The position numbers were made by a program, and so were the translations under genes. From NCBI GenBank assembly GCA_016785225.1, contig JAFBJZ010000781.1, positions 3,720,001 to 3,784,000 on the forward strand: a stretch of 64,000 nt of DNA, in the 5' to 3' direction. The notes below the pieces were generated by a model. The model made no database searches. It saw nothing but the letters and a program-made list of their open reading frames with translations, and was not told the origin of the DNA. How positions within the stretch are numbered: the first letter of the stretch is position 1; the number at the start of each line of letters is the position of its first letter. This DNA is from Psettodes erumei (lineage: Eukaryota; Chordata; Actinopteri; Pleuronectiformes; Psettodidae). Positions 13,135 through 24,300 of the stretch are shown piece after piece.

Positions 13135-13646
13135 TCATTTTTTATATGTCCTGTGTCCATTTTCCCTGTCCGTGACACTGCCCTAAAAGAGAACAAGAGA
13201 GAGATAATATCGTGAGAATTAATTAACACAGAACTGAGAGTTGAAACCTCTGACAGTAATGACAGATGCATCAAGAGAAAAACCAAACTCAGAAGGACAG
13301 TTCAACAGAACTTACATGAAATCCTTTCATTCTGTAAATTTGGACAAAGGGTGGTTCCTCAGCACAACCCAAAACACTGCAGGGTGTGTCTTCACGTGGA
13401 AAACCCTCAACTATCTGTTCAAGGAAAAAAACATATCACTATGAATTTGTACAGAAGAAAAGAGAAGCATACAGTGTGTGGAGAGTCATGAGACTGATAA
13501 TTACGTACATTGCCCATTGTGTCTGATAGAGTGTCCAGTTGCCTCTTCCCTCCTGGGCTCAGTCCATATGACCAGTGCTGACAGCAGTGCTGTGGCACTA
13601 ACGTCCCCACGAGCAGCAGCCACAGCGCCAAGGTTTTCACAGCCAT
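13135..13646 (-). CDS. gnrh1: Prepro-gonadotropin-releasing hormone 1, sea-bream type
   Basis: The gene encodes the 94-aa precursor of the decapeptide that drives pituitary gonadotropin release. On the - strand the coding exons are 13646-13509, 13414-13316 and 13182-13135; all junctions are GT-AG and the phases close. Residues 1-22 form a hydrophobic signal peptide. The hormone QHWSYGLSPG lies at 23-32 and is followed by GKR (33-35), the amidation and cleavage signal. The GnRH-associated peptide fills 36-94 and carries the conserved pair of cysteines in TPCSVLGCAEE and a basic TYKK end. Ser8 in the decapeptide marks the sbGnRH form found in many spiny-rayed fishes. The start ATG lies one base after the exon-2 acceptor (TTTCTCAG). 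An ATTAAA on the - strand at 13072-13077 is a possible poly(A) signal. The gene sits just downstream of kctd9 in the same orientation, as in human. Confidence 0.97.
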
Positions 13647-13743
13647 TCTGAGAAAAAAAGCTCCATTAGTTTGCACATATATGCATGTCACTATATATAT
13701 ACTCAATTTTCTTTAGTTGCTTCTCAACCCATCTCTGAATTAC

Positions 13744-13775
13744 CTTCTTCGCACCACCCTGTAGTGCTCCGTGAA
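13744..13775 (-). other. gnrh1: gnrh1 5' non-coding exon 1 (3' end certain, 5' end approximate)
   Basis: On the - strand a GAAG then gtaattc donor follows position 13744, upstream of the coding exon acceptor at 13648-13649. This short leader fits the usual GnRH gene plan, in which exon 1 is untranslated. The 5' boundary is set at about 25-30 bases below the TATA box and is only an estimate. Confidence 0.6.
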
Positions 13776-13800
13776 TGCTCCTGCACACTATCTTCCACGG

Positions 13801-13808
13801 TTTATATA
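13801..13808 (-). promoter_or_regulatory. gnrh1: TATA box of gnrh1
   Basis: The - strand reads TATATAAA here, about 25-30 bases before the inferred transcription start and 57 bases before the exon-1 donor. It is the only TATA-like element placed sensibly relative to exon 1. Confidence 0.65.
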
Positions 13809-13829
13809 AGCCTGTGATAATTCCACTTC

Positions 13830-15560
13830 TCTTGGCCCTTCACTTAACTGCAGGGGGTCACAAAGTGGGACTTAGAACCACTTATTGGCAACCCGCAGAG
13901 CTGTCCCTTCAAAAAAAAAAAGAAGAAATTACACAGGATGTTTTCCACAATCAGCCATTTTCAACTACTTCCTCCATCACTTTGTGGTACTTCCTTGATG
14001 TGTTTGGAACACACAAAACCCTCATTCATTCCCCGCCGAGACACAATAAATGAAGACTTTTCCTTCTTCTTCGTCGTAGTTTATTTATAACAGTCGTTTA
14101 TGGAAATATATTTCCATGGTTGAGTGCAATAAACATAGATAGGGAGGTGTACACCACTCCCCCTCTCAAACACAAGCCAACCTTTGCCCCGTATCTCGTT
14201 CAGTGAGATGTATTAAAATAAATAACCAGAGCTCTTCAATTGATTTTCACGCTCAAGGTGAAATACACAATATGATTGCCTTCATCATACATTCTCACAG
14301 GCTGGGTACCTCCTATTGAACTGAGTGAACAGTATTGCATCATTGCATCAGAGCAGCTTTGAGCTACAGCTAGAGAAACTTCATCAGTCAAAAGCGAGTA
14401 TAGCTTCGCACACATGCAAACAGACACTGTCCAGTAAGAAGTGAAGTGGGATCCTGGACAAAACAGCTGAAGAAACCTGCCCTCTCTAATAATTTGACTG
14501 TGTGAAGTGTGTGTGTGTGTGTGGGGGGGGTTTGGAAGCACTGGATTTGATTTACATAAGATTACGAGCACCAAACATTTTTGGTGAAAAGTTATAACAT
14601 GTTACAAGTTAACATATACTTGTGCAAATAACTTCAAAGCATGATTAAGTAATATACATTGATACATGGAGAACGATGTTTCCAGGTAATCCCACTTTGA
14701 CAACATGAACACAGAGAAATGGCTTTGTGTTAAAGCGCAACAAGTTGGATTATTTTCTCATAAAGGGACGAATAATGAAATGACACTCATAAACATTACA
14801 ATAAGTGGTGCCACAGTCAAAGGCATGCGACTGTGGATCACTCAAACATTGGATTAAAAAAAGAGGTAGGTTCACAGAGCGCGAAACAGGGAAAGTTGTT
14901 TTTCATAAGAACGCAATATTTAAAAGTAGGAGAGGAGAAACCTCACAGCTGTAAATCATGTATTGCATACCCAAGCTGTGTTTATAATTATAGCCTGCCG
15001 CATAGTTTTACGGTGCTCTAACGTTACATTTTTAGCCTATTAGGCTGCTATTGTATGGCTTTGGCTTGCATTGCTTCCTTTATAATATGTTGAATCCAGC
15101 AAAATGAAGTTACATACATGAAGAGGAATATAGAACCACACAGTTATTGTTAAGTGCCCCCTTCCATCTCTGCAACAGCAGCATTCTGTGAAGCTCAGTG
15201 CCCTGAACTTTACCTCACACAGATAATATAGAGTATAAATTATGTAAAACTTGACATGAGTATACTCAGTGGATTGCATCCATACACATCTACATACAGT
15301 ATAGTAGGAACATGACTATGTTTTGGTGATATACAGTATTCAGCCAAACAGTTACAAACATCCTACCATACAAACACACATGAACAACCCTGGATAAGTT
15401 CTAGTGCAAGATATTTAAAGCTAACATAATTTTGGTGGAATGCCAGGGATGTGCATAAAACTACCTGTGCTGTCGACAGGTAAAGAGAGATTGATAGTAG
15501 GGGAGTGTGGGCGAGGCTGACTGGAGGAAAAGAGCGTTAGAGAAGCCAGCTGTGGCCGAC
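13830..15560. other. gnrh1 upstream region / kctd9 3' flank
   Basis: About 1.7 kb separates gnrh1 exon 1 from the kctd9 stop codon. It must hold the gnrh1 upstream control region and the kctd9 3' UTR. No coding exon is seen; a short (GT)n run lies near 14510-14522. I did not find an unambiguous AATAAA for kctd9 close to its stop codon. Confidence 0.4.
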
Positions 15561-15585
15561 GCCGGCCTTGCAGGTGCCTGCTGAG

Positions 15586-18500
15586 TTATCTGACACTCTG
15601 TGACATGTGCAAAGGGGTCAGCATCTCTTCAAAAATGGCTCCTTTGACATTGGACCCTCTCAGGTTGGCTTCCTGTAGATCACAGCCGGACAGGTCACAG
15701 TTCTGCAAAAAGGGCAGCAGGGACAAAAAGTAAGACAGAAGGATTCAATGGGCTTAGGGTGAGAGTTAGCCAACCCTAACACTTTAGCTTAAAAAAGCCA
15801 TTAAAAAGACATCAAATTCACTTTATCAGCTACTTATTCATTTAACCTTGCAGTACCGCAAAATTCAGGGATCCATCTGCTGAGCTATCAGAGACAAAGC
15901 CACTTTGGTAAAAGTTACTGGAAATACGATTGCCTGCTGCGTCAACGTAAGCGTTTTTAGAGGTAATCCCTTCTGATTGCCTCAATTCACCTCGAGATCA
16001 GTCCCCGCTAAAGTGGCTCCCCGAAGGTTACAGTTCTTCAGCTTTGCATTTTTCAGAGTGGCCACACGCAGGTTGATGCCCGTCATTTGGCTTCCTTCCA
16101 TGTCAACTCCTTTCAGATTAGCTCCTGGTTAGAACAACAACAACAATAAAAAAAACATTCGTTGAAAACCTGACTGTAAATGTGGGGCCAGGTCTTCTTT
16201 GATTAAGAACTGAAGCAGATTACCTTCCAGGTTGGCCTTCAGTCCAGACGGATCTTCGAAATTGCATCCTTTCAGAGATGCTCCCTCGGCATTAGAGCAA
16301 AGCATCTTTACCCCTTGTAAGTTAGCACCCTTCAAGAGACAAACAAAATTTCAAAATTACCCACGCTGTATTGCATGTGCAAATATTCAATATTCAGTAC
16401 AATTCACACTCTGAGGGAAATTCATTTCGCACCTGCAGACTGATATAAAAGCGGTCTACTTGTTATTTTTTAAGGGGGTAGGTTTGTACCATTGGCAAAC
16501 ATGCAAGAACAGAATGGCCCTTCCTCCACATGACTGAGGGGGCTGCAGGTGTGAGATGGCTGCAATGCAAAAGCCAAGTCCATTGCTCACCAGCCGGAAG
16601 GCCAACAATTGAAAATAACACAAATGTGATGCACACAATTTAGGAGGAGGAAGTGTTTGCTTCCCCACAGTGCAGAATTTTGTGAGTGCATTCTGTGCTC
16701 ACTTTGTATCGCCTGATGCTGTATGCACACATGAATCATTTAGTGCTGACAAGAGCAGAGTCTTCAGACTTACATCCAGGTTGGCTCCAGAAAGATCAGC
16801 CCGCTCCAGATTGGAACAGCACAGGTTGGCATGTGTCAGATTGCAGCGGCTCAGATTGGCCATTTTAAAATTTATGTAGCGCAAATCAAGTCGGGACAGA
16901 TCGGCACCACTGAAGTTAAGTCCCTAAAAACAGTAGGAGTTATAGTTTTAAATAGTAACCTGATATGTTGAACTGATGTGGTAACTAAAAACACACTGAT
17001 TGAGACGTACCTGACAGCGGAGCTCTGACTTGGTGGGGGTCGCTAGTAAAAAACGAACAAACTCCTTGCGGGAAATGGGAGAGTGGTCCTCAGGTGGCTG
17101 TGAGTTCTGTTTTGAGAGTTAGCATGTGGTAAGTCACGATGCATTCAGGGGAGGGGGTTAGATCACCAAACATAAGATGTTTGCCTTCCAAACTTCACGT
17201 CACCTTGATTGCTACTTCCAGCTGTTCAGCAAGCTGCTCGATTCCAAAGAAGCGAGCCTCCTCAAGGACACCTGGAAGAAATTTAGGACAATGCTACCAA
17301 ACCATGCATATTTTTCAATTCCAGAAGGAAACTGCTGTGCAAATTTTATGTAATCACCCTCTCCAGAGGGATTCGGGTTGGCTTGGCCATTAAGGATATG
17401 TCAGAAGCTTACCTCGTATATTTATGCCATCATTGATAATGAGCTGACCGTGTCTCAGGTAGTTGAGAATAGGCTCAAAGTATTCAGGGCTGCGGTCAAT
17501 GAGATAAGCCCCATGCTCATCCTGCTTGTTCCCCCACACATCTGGAGCAAACACAAAGGTTGACAAGACCCATTCAAAAAGATTGAACATGAAAAAAAAA
17601 TGAAATGCTTTATGACTGGCCAATCCACTCTGTAGCCATAATTTACCTTTCTCGCGAAACATATGAGCAAGCATACTCTCTGGTTCCTTGCTGACCAAGG
17701 TGCTCCTGAACACAAAACAGACACAGTCAGCAGAGATGACTCGTAAAACATAGAATAAGCAAACGCCGGTAGTGTCAAAACCTTTTGTGGTGTGTTTGTT
17801 ACCACCATTAAAACCACAAATACCTGGTGGTGGTGAATAGACGGCCACCTATATTAAGGTTCAGCCAATCGGTGTGTGCTCCTTGTGGATCAGGTCTGAC
17901 CTTGGCGTCATTTTGAGGATCTGTGTTTAAAGAAGAAGAGAAGTTGTTGCTGGGACCATGAGCATTCCCCTCGCTGACAGTGAACGAGGATCCTGCAGCA
18001 GACGTGTCAGAGCGCTCACCGATAAACGGATCTCCTTCCGACACGTACAGCACGTCATCATCTCTGTTAGAAGCACGAACAGACAGATGAGACACACGAC
18101 GACATGACAACCCCACTATGTATTTATAACGTAGATGTTGCTGCCGTTTGAGCTTACCTTATAAGGGCAATGTCATCTATAAGACCACCCTTTCCATTGT
18201 ACAAACTACAGGCTTTGATTCCTAACTTATTGCTTGCTACGGATAGTAAGTCAGACAAGGTCCCGTACACTGCTACAACCTAAAAAAGGAACGATTACAA
18301 AACAACGCCTTGTTAGTCATTTAACTCTGAAGCTAAATGGGCCACTTTTGTCTGATACAAGACTAATGAGTCACAGTTAGCAGCGAGCTAACGGTCACGT
18401 TTATATATTCAATGTGAAAAAGAAAGGCTGTCTTAAAGGCAGAAGTTGACCATGACTCCGTGTGACTGCTGTCGGTAACATGTAGTAATTACAATGTAAG

Positions 18501-18640
18501 ATGAATGAGCGATAATGTCATGACACACGTATGCTCAGTGGAAAAAAACAGTCATTCTGCGGCCCAAGCCCCCACAAAGACTTGTTACCCACCTTGCCAT
18601 TTTTAGATGTCCCGTTGATGAATAACGTAACTCTTCTCAT
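15586..18640 (-). CDS. kctd9: BTB/POZ (KCTD) protein with pentapeptide-like repeats, KCTD9
   Basis: The CDS is 389 aa, the same length as human KCTD9. The family acts as a substrate adaptor for CUL3 ubiquitin ligases. On the - strand the exons are 18640-18593, 18279-18158, 18063-18020, 17920-17824, 17705-17647, 17541-17413, 17271-17204, 17106-17011, 16923-16774, 16329-16224, 16124-15991 and 15702-15586. Every junction is GT-AG and in phase. An N-terminal ubiquitin-like/KHA-type segment (MRRVTLFING, later LIRDDDVLYV) covers about residues 1-75. The BTB/T1 domain runs from about 88 to 190 (TDWLNLNIGGRLFTTT, VWGNKQDEHG, FEPILNYLRHG). From about 220 onward there are A(N/D)LXX-type pentapeptide repeats such as ANLCCSNLERADLSGANL. 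The third intron is only 99 nt and open in frame. The gene is followed by gnrh1 and is head-to-head with ankrd39. Confidence 0.97.
17921..18019 (-). other. kctd9: kctd9 intron 3: 99 nt, stop-free, multiple of three
   Basis: On the - strand the donor is ATCG then gtgagcgc and the acceptor is TTCTTTAAACACAG before ATCCTC. Splicing gives PFIDPQND, which matches the family sequence at this point. Unspliced, the reading frame stays open and would insert 33 extra residues between the N-terminal domain and the BTB domain. A naive ORF caller merges both exons into one. Confidence 0.85.
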
Positions 18641-19488
18641 TCTTTATACGCTTTGGTATAAAGTTTTTGCTATAATTTAAATTTCAAGTGTTGACCGACT
18701 CTTGCTGGCTAGCTAGCCGCATCAGACAACAACACAAGACAAAAGATGCCTTCATGCGATAGCGGAAAAAATGGAATCACGAATATTAACTGTCAACGCG
18801 AGTGAGAGGCGGATGTATAAATGAATAGCCATACCTGAGCTTGAAAGTTTTTTGTAGTAATTTTATCAGTTAATTATACACATGCGTTTTATTTATGCCA
18901 ATTCAAGGAAATAAAGAAAACGGGTAATGATTCGTATAGGTAATTGAAAACAACAATAATGTGTATGTTATATATGATCTATTACATAGAATACATAGAA
19001 TGATTAGTTGCGCCAATAGTTAACTTTTGCTAATCATTATACCAAAACGGCACGAAGGCATGTGCAGCAGCTTGTTTTTACTGAATAAATCTGGGACGAC
19101 AAACCGACGAAATCAGAGAGCCCCTGAAGGGAGCCTTCTGACCGCAGCTCTGCAATTGGTCGGAGCGTTAAACGTATGTGCGTCATCTTCATGCGTCGAG
19201 GGATTTGGTGCAAACTAAAAAGTTTTGTTATTGATTTGTATATCACAAATAAAATGTGATTATGCGTTTGAATTCTAATGAGACATATTTTTGCCATTCA
19301 TTGCAATATTCATTGGCTTCATTTCGCGCTACACCTGTGGGTGGTGGTAATGCACGACAGGGCTGCCGACTACTAAATATAGAAGAAGAAACACGGAACA
19401 GTCAAAACAGCATGATGTGAATTCATGCCTGCGATTCAAAAGCTGGTAGTGGTCAGCAGTTCTTATCCTGTTCGTGCCTGTTAACACA
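18641..19488. promoter_or_regulatory. Divergent promoter region between kctd9 and ankrd39
   Basis: The two start codons point away from each other and are separated by 848 bases. This interval must contain both 5' UTRs and both promoters. No TATA box is evident at either end, and the region is AT-rich rather than a clear CpG island. Whether the promoter is shared is inference. Confidence 0.5.
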
Positions 19489-20386
19489 ATGGCGTCTGAC
19501 AGACAGCATTGCTCGTGCTGCTCCCATCCAGTCTCCGCTTCGAGCTGTTACCAGACGCTGAGTGAAATGGATTTTGAACGAGGTTCGCATTTGTTTTGTT
19601 GTTGTTCTGTGGTGGCTCAGTCAAAACATGGTTCTAAAACGGTGGCAGAACATACACAATTTTTTTTTTCTCTGTAAGTAAAGTTGTTTTCTGTTTTTCG
19701 TAATAGTGGAGTACAGTGCTGTGTTGTGTGTCGTTCTGTGCAGGTATTTGGTCTGCTGCAATGGATGGGGCCTTGGAGCGGGTTGAGACCTTGGTCCACA
19801 AGGGCACGGACCCAAACCTGAGAGACTCATGTGGATACACAGCTCTGGTGAGTTAAAAGGAACATGTGTTGTTGTAGTGACCCCTATTCTCATGTATATA
19901 AGCTGCTGTTTCCATTTTTGTGTGTTTTGTCTCAGCACTACGCAAGTCGCAGCGGTCATCTTGCCGTATGCAAGTTTCTTCTTCAGAATGGAGCCTGTGC
20001 ATCTCCCCAGACGCCGGGCGGTGCCACACCACTCCATCGAGCAGCGTACTGCGGACACCTGGATGTGGTCAGGCTCCTCCTGCACCACAGGACAGATCCG
20101 ATGCTCTGTGATGACGATGGTGCGTCCGCCTTGCACAAGGTACAGGCCTGCCAGCAATAACATAATAAAAACCTTTTCCAGAGAAATAATTTGATGATGA
20201 TGTAAACCTGGCCTGCGTTTGTTGCTCTGTTAAATCATGGAGCAGGCTGCAGAACAAGGTCATGAAGAGGTGTGTCGGCTGCTTCTTGAGCACTGTCCAG
20301 CGCTGTCCAGCCAGATGAACAAGAGGCTCCAGCTACCCTACCAGCTGGCACAGCAGCGGCATCTACAGGAGCTTTTAAAATTATGA
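19489..20386 (+). CDS. ankrd39: Ankyrin repeat domain-containing protein 39
   Basis: The CDS encodes 180 aa (human ANKRD39 has 183). The exons are 19489-19582, 19744-19847, 19936-20139 and 20246-20386, all with GT-AG junctions and closing phase. The N-terminus carries CSCCSHP and the family signature EMDFERGIWSAA. Four ankyrin repeats follow at about residues 32-64, 65-97, 98-130 and 131-164, with TAL-HYAS, GATPLHRAAYCGHLDVVRLLL and SALHKAAEQGHEEV as recognisable cores. The protein has no catalytic motif; ankyrin repeats mediate protein binding and its partner is not evident. The first exon donor (G then gttcgc) is weak but required by the frame. A start slightly upstream would need a non-ATG codon, so the ATG at 19489 is used. 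Confidence 0.94.
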
Positions 20387-20775
20387 TGATGATTTGATGT
20401 GATGTTGGACACACTTCATCTGGGTCGTGCTGAGTTGCGAAGTTCAGGCAAATTATCCGACCTGAAAACATACAAGGTGTGGGCCACTCAGGCCAGGGTC
20501 ATGTTGATCTGGATTCACTGCAGTGGACTGTTTTTTCTCAAGTGAACATCAGGAAAGAGCCACTGAATGAAACAGGGTGAACATACCATTACATTTTTGA
20601 ACTTTATACCATAAACATCATCCTGCTTTTGAATTCTAGCTTGCTGCTTGTGTAATAATTACACAACTTCAGCTATAGAAACCTGGAAGATGTGCAAAAT
20701 GAACACCAGTTTCCACTCTGCTGCTGCTGCACTTTTGTCAAGTAGCTGTCAAATAAAATAAATAATAATTCTGTT
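20387..20775 (+). other. ankrd39: ankrd39 3' UTR with AATAAA
   Basis: AT-rich sequence follows the stop codon and carries AATAAA at 20752-20757, giving a 3' UTR of about 390 bases. No other feature is seen in it. Confidence 0.6.
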
Positions 20776-21166
20776 TAAAGAATCAATGATGGCAGCCATT
20801 TTCAGTCTTCTAATCACGGACCCTCACCCTTAAGAAAAAAGTACATCAGCTTTGGTGCGATGATGAGCAAAGTGTAAATGAGCACTTAAATCCACTCTGT
20901 GGAATTTGAAGTGATCTGATGTTAAAAGTGCAGAACGCAACGTATAAACTGTAATTCCATTAATGTAATATATTGTCATAATGTCATAAAAAAACGTACA
21001 CAGTGCACCATTCTTAAAGCTGTAAGAGCCTCTCACAAGCTTCTTGTACGTGGCTGAGGGACAGTGTGGTGTAGTCACTTGTTTGTTATTGTTATCACAT
21101 GCCATGTTTCACAGCAGTGTATATTAAATCCGGAGGTCAAATGTATGTGATGTGATCTTTGCTTGG

Positions 21167-21360
21167 GGACGGCACCATGGTCAAGTGGTTAGCAGGAGGT
21201 TCTGGGTTCATGCAGGTCAGGTTGACTGGTGACTCCAAATTGCCCCTAGGTGTCACTGAGTGTGAATGGTTGTTGGTCTCTATGCGTCAGCCCCTTGATG
21301 GACAGTTGACCTCTCCAGGGCGTACCCTGCCACTTGCCCGATGGAAAGGATGGATGGATC
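21167..21360 (+). repeat. tRNA-derived SINE-like dispersed repeat
   Basis: The head reads GGCACCATGGTCAAGTGGTTAGCA and later GGTTCTGGGTTCATGCA, resembling degenerate A and B boxes of a tRNA promoter. It is followed by a body with GACTCCAAATTGCCCCTAGG and CTGCCACTTGCCCGATG, phrases widely dispersed in teleost genomes. The last bases (GGATGGATGG) form a short simple tail. Confidence 0.55.
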
Positions 21361-24300
21361 CTTGCTGGGTTTTTAAAATCTCTGACAATAGGGGGCGCTG
21401 TTGTCTCACAAGTCGCATGTGTTATTTTTGTTCCACTACAGCACGTGAATTAGCTGGCAGCTTACAATTAGTGACCTCATTCGATCCTCTCAGCTACACT
21501 GCTGGAAAACTAAATGCAGTAACCCTTAACAAAGAGAGAAAAGCGTCAGCGTAGCTGTTACAACTGATAGCGTCATGGATGAATAGCGCAGTTCAGTTTT
21601 TGGTGATTTTCTGTGTAACAGTAACACCATCGATCAATCAAACACTGCAATAGATTATATTTTTTTCAACATTTTTTTCTAAACTGCTGACAATTCTAGG
21701 TCATTTTGCAGCTCTGCTGAATTTGACATGGTCTTTGAGTACAGCCATGCTCAGCCTACATATTTTACCAGTGACCTGTTGCAAGCAACATGTCTCAACT
21801 GCTCAGTGTAGTTTAATGTCTGTAAGTACTTCAGCAAAGACGTTAGACCTACTGCTACTAGTATAAAGCTTTTACACTTTTCTACAGTAGAAACAGATGC
21901 TGAAGGCTGATAGGCTTTGAATTTTTGGTGAGTCAGTGACCTGAAACCACACACTGCCCAACAACTTTGACCCTGCTTTGTGATACCTCTTTGTGTGTCA
22001 TGGTGACTTGCACTGAAGTTGAAGCAAAAACATGCAGCAGCTTCAACATCACCCATGGTGTTTGATGAAAACTCCTGTGCTAGAATATTTTAAAACTTTT
22101 TTGTAAAGGATTAACAGTCATTAGCTTTTGTCTTGCTGCTGTATTTATATGCAGCAGGAACAAAGGATGAAAGCGTGGGGGTGAATAAAGGATGTTGACA
22201 TTTCCATATCAACTAAGACAGATGGAAATACTTTTTTAGACTATTGTCTCACACGCTTACTTATTCAAAGCATGTTCAATAAGTAACACGTGCATGCAGA
22301 AGAGGCAGATCCCTCTTCCTCTCAGCCCTCCCCAGATGTCCAGAGCAAGTACTGCACTTCTTCTGCGCTCCTAGGGTCCGCACAAAGACGACCCCGCGAC
22401 ACAGACCTATCGCTGCAGCCTGAGGAACTTTCATTGGGTCCGCTGGTGGGTGGTGTTTCCAAACTACCTTCAAACCCCATCCAGCGCCGTGACTGGAGGG
22501 GTGCCAGGCCACATCTGGAGCTCATTGCAGCTGACGCCACACAGCACAAAGAGATGGGGTGTCAGGGGTAGATGGGATGGGGGTATTTTAGCTTGGAGAA
22601 CTAAGCCAAGAGAGCTGTTTACGCTCACTGACATGTTCCTCTTTCCACACAGCTGAGGAGCTGTTACCACGATCACCCCACTTGATTGCCACATGTCAGT
22701 AATAGCAGTGTTTGGCTCGGCCTTTTTTTTCACTGGTCACTGAGGAGATTGGTTAGAAGATATCCCTGTTTGTTATCTAAATGGCACAGCAAACAAAAGC
22801 ACATTATGCTATTTGAATTAAACCAGTAATTTTGAGCGGCACACAGGCTATCACACCCGCCCACAGCACCCTCTGATTGTTCCCTTGCCAGGTTCTATGT
22901 AACATAATCAAAGGTGATGTCTTAGATTTGCTAGCAGTGAGCGAGGTAATGAAAACCCTCTGTGTCACTTGGTAAAACTGGAGGAATGTTAAAAGGGCCT
23001 CATTCTTTTTTGATAATTTTTCATGAGCTGGTTTGAATTTGAGAGACGCTTTGCCCCTTAATGTGGAAACAATCAGAAACTGGCCTGTGCTTGGTAAAAA
23101 TGCACAGCAATGTAAAAAAAAAAGAAGACATTTTTCACCCTTTTTTAAAAAAAAAGTTACTTTCAAGCAACTGCTACTTACCTCAGTTTTGTCAATACAA
23201 ATGTTGGAATGAGTGACATCTAGAAGAATTTTTATGCCCAGCTTTTGAGAGCGTCCTTGTAATGTGAGGACTCGGGGAGGACTCCACAAGATGAGGAATT
23301 TGGATTACAGCTCTGTGTGAGATTTATTTGGAAAGAAATGAAACTTCCTGGCCCTGGAACACACTTCCACCATAATGAGCCCAAGTTAAACCAGGACTGG
23401 ATGTTATTTTCCTCAGAATAGAAGGTGGTCTGTATGCCATGCTTGCGTGGAGGATTTGTAGTGAGTGCTTGGGACTTTATTTTAAACAGCACTTCAGCCT
23501 GAGAGTGGATGAGGAGAACAGCTTGTTCTCTGTGTATATCTCTCAACTGAGAATTTTGTTTAACCTGTAAAATTGGTTGCTTTTCTGGGTACAAAACAGT
23601 GCAGTTTTCAACACTGAAAAATGAAATTCAACAGTGTGCTCTGTTGTGCTAGGTGCCAATTTTCTCCGTTAAGAGATCTGGGTGCTTGTTTTCATGGGAT
23701 AAAAGGGTCATCTGGTCCTTATCTTTCCTTTGTCCACCTGTACAAAACTAATGCCATTCTCTGGCCTCCCAGCTGCCCTGGCAGAGCCGGACCTGTCTGA
23801 GTTATTTCTAAGTAATCAGTTAAATGGCTGGCAGATGGGCACACATTAAAAACTGTTGTACCAGACTCTGGCATGGAGGACCGCCCCACATCCTCTCATC
23901 TGCTTTGGTCAAGCAGGAGAGTCAGTGTTTGGTGAGGTGGTGTGTGTAATCGAATCTACAGGAGCTGCTCCTCAGAGATGCTCCATAATCCAATTTGGGT
24001 CCACTCCCACTTCAAAGAAGCATGTTGTCTGCTGGTTGAAGCGATGTTGCAGATCTTACGATCCCACTTTCCAGGTCAGCGGGTGATGAGAGCCGTGAGT
24101 CCAGAGGGCTGCAGCTCAGCCCGTCTGGGCAATCAGCACTGCATGGGAAATGTTATGGTTATCAGGTGATCCAGATGAACACAAAAATGACCATGTGATA
24201 CAAGGCTTTTCTGTACATCTGGACAATGTTAAACTATCCCTACCTGTGACTATAATCATGAGAAGTTCAGCCAGGAAACTGTACGCAGTGAACATGCAGT

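Noticed and set aside
17824..18063. A single 240-nt kctd9 exon with an unusual long linker
   Set aside because: A strong donor and acceptor inside it define a 99-nt intron, and removal restores the family sequence PFIDPQND and the human-equal length of 389 aa.
22804..23594. Two long overlapping - strand open frames (161 and 120 codons)
   Set aside because: Different frames, low-complexity AT-rich composition, no motifs and no splice context; best explained by chance.
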